A stretch of DNA of 64,000 nt from JACQFV01 sp964593585 (GTDB taxonomy: Bacteria; Zixibacteria; MSB-5A5; WJJR01): the NCBI GenBank assembly GCA_964593585.1, contig CAZQIZ010000006.1, positions 1 to 64,000 of the forward strand. The letters are read 5' to 3'. Every line of letters begins with the position of its first letter. Positions within the stretch are counted from its first letter, which is position 1. The position numbers were made by a program, and so were the translations under genes. This document shows positions 62,132 to 64,000 of the stretch, one piece after another. A model generated the notes under the pieces. That model searched no databases. It saw nothing but the letters and a program-made list of their open reading frames with translations, and had not been told where the DNA came from.

Positions 62132-63451
62132 TCAGATACGGTAGCCAAAGGTCGCGAACACCCGGCGCGTCTTATACTCGGTGTTGTAAGTGCCGGGATC
62201 GTCGTTGCGCAGTTCGTACCCGCCGTGGACATAGGCAAGATCGAGCGTCATCACCCGGTCGATGAGAAATCCGACACCGGCGGTGAAGTACTGCCGCTGC
62301 TTTTCGATGTACTTTTCGTCCACCGGCAGAGGATCGCGGAAGTAGCCGGCGCGCAGCGTCAGGCCGTTTTCAGGGAAGAGGTACTCGGCGCCGAGTTGGA
62401 TGCTGAGCACGTCGGTGAGTTCGTCCTGAATGAAACTCAATGCCGCATTCTCAGCTGCGTCCACTTCGGGATCGGCTGTCGGATTATCAAAGCTGACATC
62501 TGTTTGGGTCCAGTCTGTGTATCGCATGTCTGCTGCCAGGTTTGCGCGCCCAAATGACCCCGCAAAACCAAATCCGAATACGAACGGCTTTGTAAACGTG
62601 TACGCTTGATAGTACCTCGTAAGATCGTACCAGATGACATTGGAACTAAGAGTATCGCGCTCGATCTCATCTAGACTATTCTCCTCGGCGTCAAGCAGTG
62701 TTGGTGTTTCGACAGTAAGGCCAGCTGAAATCGCGGGAGAGAGATTAAACGAAATGCCCCCTGTCGCGCCAATTCCAATGTACTCGATATCAATGCTCTT
62801 GTTTTGTCTGACTATGACGACCGGATCGTTGGCGTCCCGACTCTCCCAGTTGTACTCGTCTTTACCAGTCAAGAGGTGGAGCGAGGCGCCAACAGAGAGC
62901 CTCGGAGAAACGTCGACCGCACCTCCCGCCGACCACTTCCACATTCCTCCAGTTTCGATCTCTCTGCCGCGGTACGCGGTATCTTCTCCTCCAAGTGTGT
63001 CGACCTGAAGTCCGAACGTACGATCAAAGGAGTTTACACGGTGAAGTCCGAATGCGAATACCAAAGATCCCCTGTACGTCGGCACAGGTACTGCGACAGA
63101 TAATGCGTTCAATCTCGTCTTGGAAATATCGCGATCTTCGGTGTACTCTTCGCCGTTCGCAGCCAATCGCCAGGTCTCGTTTCCGAGTCTCAGGTGCGAG
63201 AGACCAGTCCTCAATTCAACGCGCTTCATGCTCGCGAGGTTTGCTGGATTGTAGATGAGCGCAGAGCCATCGTGTCCCAACGCGAGTCCTGTGTTTCCCA
63301 TTCCCATGGCTCTGGCATCTGACCCAAAGAAGTCAGACCACATGATTTCCTGTTGGAGGGGTTGGTCGCTAATGACTTGCCCGATGGAGGTGCAGGGCAT
63401 TGCATTGCCCAACATTATCATTACGCCGACGGTCAGTAGCACCGTTCTCAT
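62132..63451 (-). CDS. Outer-membrane beta-barrel, PorV/FadL-like
   Basis: 439 aa from the ATG at 63451. A signal peptide precedes WSDFFGSDARAMGMGNTGLALGHDGSALIYNPANLA, the N-terminal signature of PorV/UPF0164/FadL-type barrels (ARAMGMGNTG and YNPA). Alternating strands continue to the end (YKTRRVFATFGYRI). It may be a transport channel or an anchor for surface proteins. The 5' two thirds (about 62450-63451) are noticeably less GC-rich than the 3' third and the neighbours, so the gene looks mosaic. The upstream heme-motif protein lies 34 bases away on the same strand. Confidence 0.78.
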   Translation of the reverse strand: MRTVLLTVGVMIMLGNAMPCTSIGQVISDQPLQQEIMWSDFFGSDARAMGMGNTGLALGHDGSALIYNPANLASMKRVELRTGLSHLRLGNETWRLAANGEEYTEDRDISKTRLNALSVAVPVPTYRGSLVFAFGLHRVNSFDRTFGLQVDTLGGEDTAYRGREIETGGMWKWSAGGAVDVSPRLSVGASLHLLTGKDEYNWESRDANDPVVIVRQNKSIDIEYIGIGATGGISFNLSPAISAGLTVETPTLLDAEENSLDEIERDTLSSNVIWYDLTRYYQAYTFTKPFVFGFGFAGSFGRANLAADMRYTDWTQTDVSFDNPTADPEVDAAENAALSFIQDELTDVLSIQLGAEYLFPENGLTLRAGYFRDPLPVDEKYIEKQRQYFTAGVGFLIDRVMTLDLAYVHGGYELRNDDPGTYNTEYKTRRVFATFGYRI

Positions 63452-63485
63452 TCTATTTACCGTCCCATTTCTCTGGATGACCTCG

Positions 63486-64000
63486 TTAGGGCTTCTTGCT
63501 GCCCCCACGCTTTGCCTTCCCGGCTCTTACCTTATCTTTATTCTCTGTTGAAGTGGTTGTGGAGTCGGTGGATCCGGACATCCTCACGCGAGTCTTCTCG
63601 GTCTGTGTGCCGCCCGCTCCCGTTGACCCACCGTTATATCCCTTGTCGCCCCCTGCGCCACCGGGTACCGAGTATCCGCCGCCACCGCCCATGCCGCCGG
63701 TGTTGATCGCCGGCGCGCCGGTCACATACGGGGGAATCAGGCTGCCGCGGCGCTGGGCCTTTTCGCCTTCGGTGACAATCTCGCCCTCGCCGTCGCCGGC
63801 GTCATACCAATGGCGGTCCCACCACCAGGGATACGCGTAGTAGTACCCCCAGCGCGGGTACTCGAAGTAGTAGTCGGGGTAATCCCCATAGAAGTAGCCG
63901 TAGGGAAACTCGGCGTAGTCGGAGTGGCACTCGATGCAATTCTGCCGGTAGTACTCCTGCGGGTGCACGCTGTCAAGCTGGCCCTGCGGACCCTCTTCGG
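63486..64000 (-). CDS. Tyr/Gly-rich protein with CxxCH heme motif (5' end off window)
   Basis: The frame continues to the right edge (upstream codons read EEGPQGQLDSVHPQEYYRQ), so at least 171 residues are coded and the start is outside. YRQNCIECHSDY has a CxxCH heme c attachment motif. After it comes a region very rich in Tyr, Trp and Pro (YFYGDYPDYYFEYPRWGYYY), then Gly/Ser/Thr-rich low complexity and a Lys-rich tail. No clear cytochrome fold is visible around the motif. It is probably exported; the barrel gene follows in the same direction. One CxxCH can occur by chance, so heme binding is a hypothesis. Confidence 0.6.
   Translation of the reverse strand, partial: EEGPQGQLDSVHPQEYYRQNCIECHSDYAEFPYGYFYGDYPDYYFEYPRWGYYYAYPWWWDRHWYDAGDGEGEIVTEGEKAQRRGSLIPPYVTGAPAINTGGMGGGGGYSVPGGAGGDKGYNGGSTGAGGTQTEKTRVRMSGSTDSTTTSTENKDKVRAGKAKRGGSKKP

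Noticed and set aside
1..64000. CRISPR arrays, rRNA or prophage genes
   Set aside because: No regularly spaced direct repeats, no rRNA-like stretches and no phage structural or integrase genes were seen.

Overview
The window is a stretch of high-GC bacterial chromosome. Nearly all of it is tightly packed coding sequence. The cell is clearly Gram-negative, because genes for outer-membrane building are spread throughout: an LpxH-type hydrolase, LptD, LolA-like and BamD-like proteins, a TolC/MacA/MacB exporter, several beta-barrels and lipoproteins with lipoboxes. Tandem GWxTD-domain proteins, tandem DUF1573 proteins, a peptidase/TolB-propeller/barrel fusion and a PorV/FadL-like barrel are typical of poorly cultivated FCB-related or Zixibacteria/Eisenbacteria-like lineages. 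That placement is an inference from gene content; there is no rRNA or ribosomal protein gene in the window to confirm it.

Layout. 1-0.9 kb: a lipoprotein gene running off the left edge, then a gene-free stretch with REP-like repeats. 0.9-10 kb: an NDP-forming acyl-CoA synthetase fused to a GNAT domain, a double cupredoxin lipoprotein, lpxH-like, murA and a large metallopeptidase/propeller/barrel protein. 10.1-21.8 kb: a YIP1 membrane protein, a TolC-MacA-MacB-type export operon with two permeases, two GWxTD proteins and a NatAB-like ABC exporter. 21.9-24.4 kb, minus strand: three DUF1573 paralogues. In the middle one an in-frame UGA replaces the first cysteine of the family's conserved GCGCT motif. 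24.6-27.4 kb: lexA and dinB, separated by a small accessory patch holding a RAYT transposase remnant between 23-bp inverted repeats, a 22-bp perfect palindrome and REP-like repeats.

27.5-46 kb is an aromatic amino acid supra-operon: an aminotransferase, a complete trp attenuator with a 16-residue leader peptide carrying four Trp codons, a DapF-like gene with both catalytic cysteines replaced by serine, trpE, trpG, trpD, an MFS transporter, trpC, trpF, trpB, trpA, argS, a DAHP synthase, aroA, aroE, two small nucleoside-recognition (SpmA/SpmB-like) membrane proteins, aroK, aroB and aroQ. Together these cover most of the route from erythrose-4-phosphate to tryptophan; chorismate synthase (aroC) is absent from the window. 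46-64 kb: a MATE transporter, a histone-deacetylase-like hydrolase, a Cys/Met PLP enzyme, LptD, FtsK, a LolA-like protein, RimO, a lytic transglycosylase, a BamD-like lipoprotein, NadD, a DUF2064 transferase and a creatininase-family hydrolase. On the minus strand at the right end are an outer-membrane barrel of mixed base composition and a Tyr/Gly-rich protein with a heme-type CxxCH motif that runs off the edge.

The three observations most worth following are the UGA-for-Cys DUF1573 gene (candidate selenoprotein), the Ser/Ser DapF-like protein placed under trp attenuation, and the paired small Gate-domain membrane proteins inside the aro operon. No tRNA, rRNA, CRISPR array, prophage or intact insertion sequence was seen.
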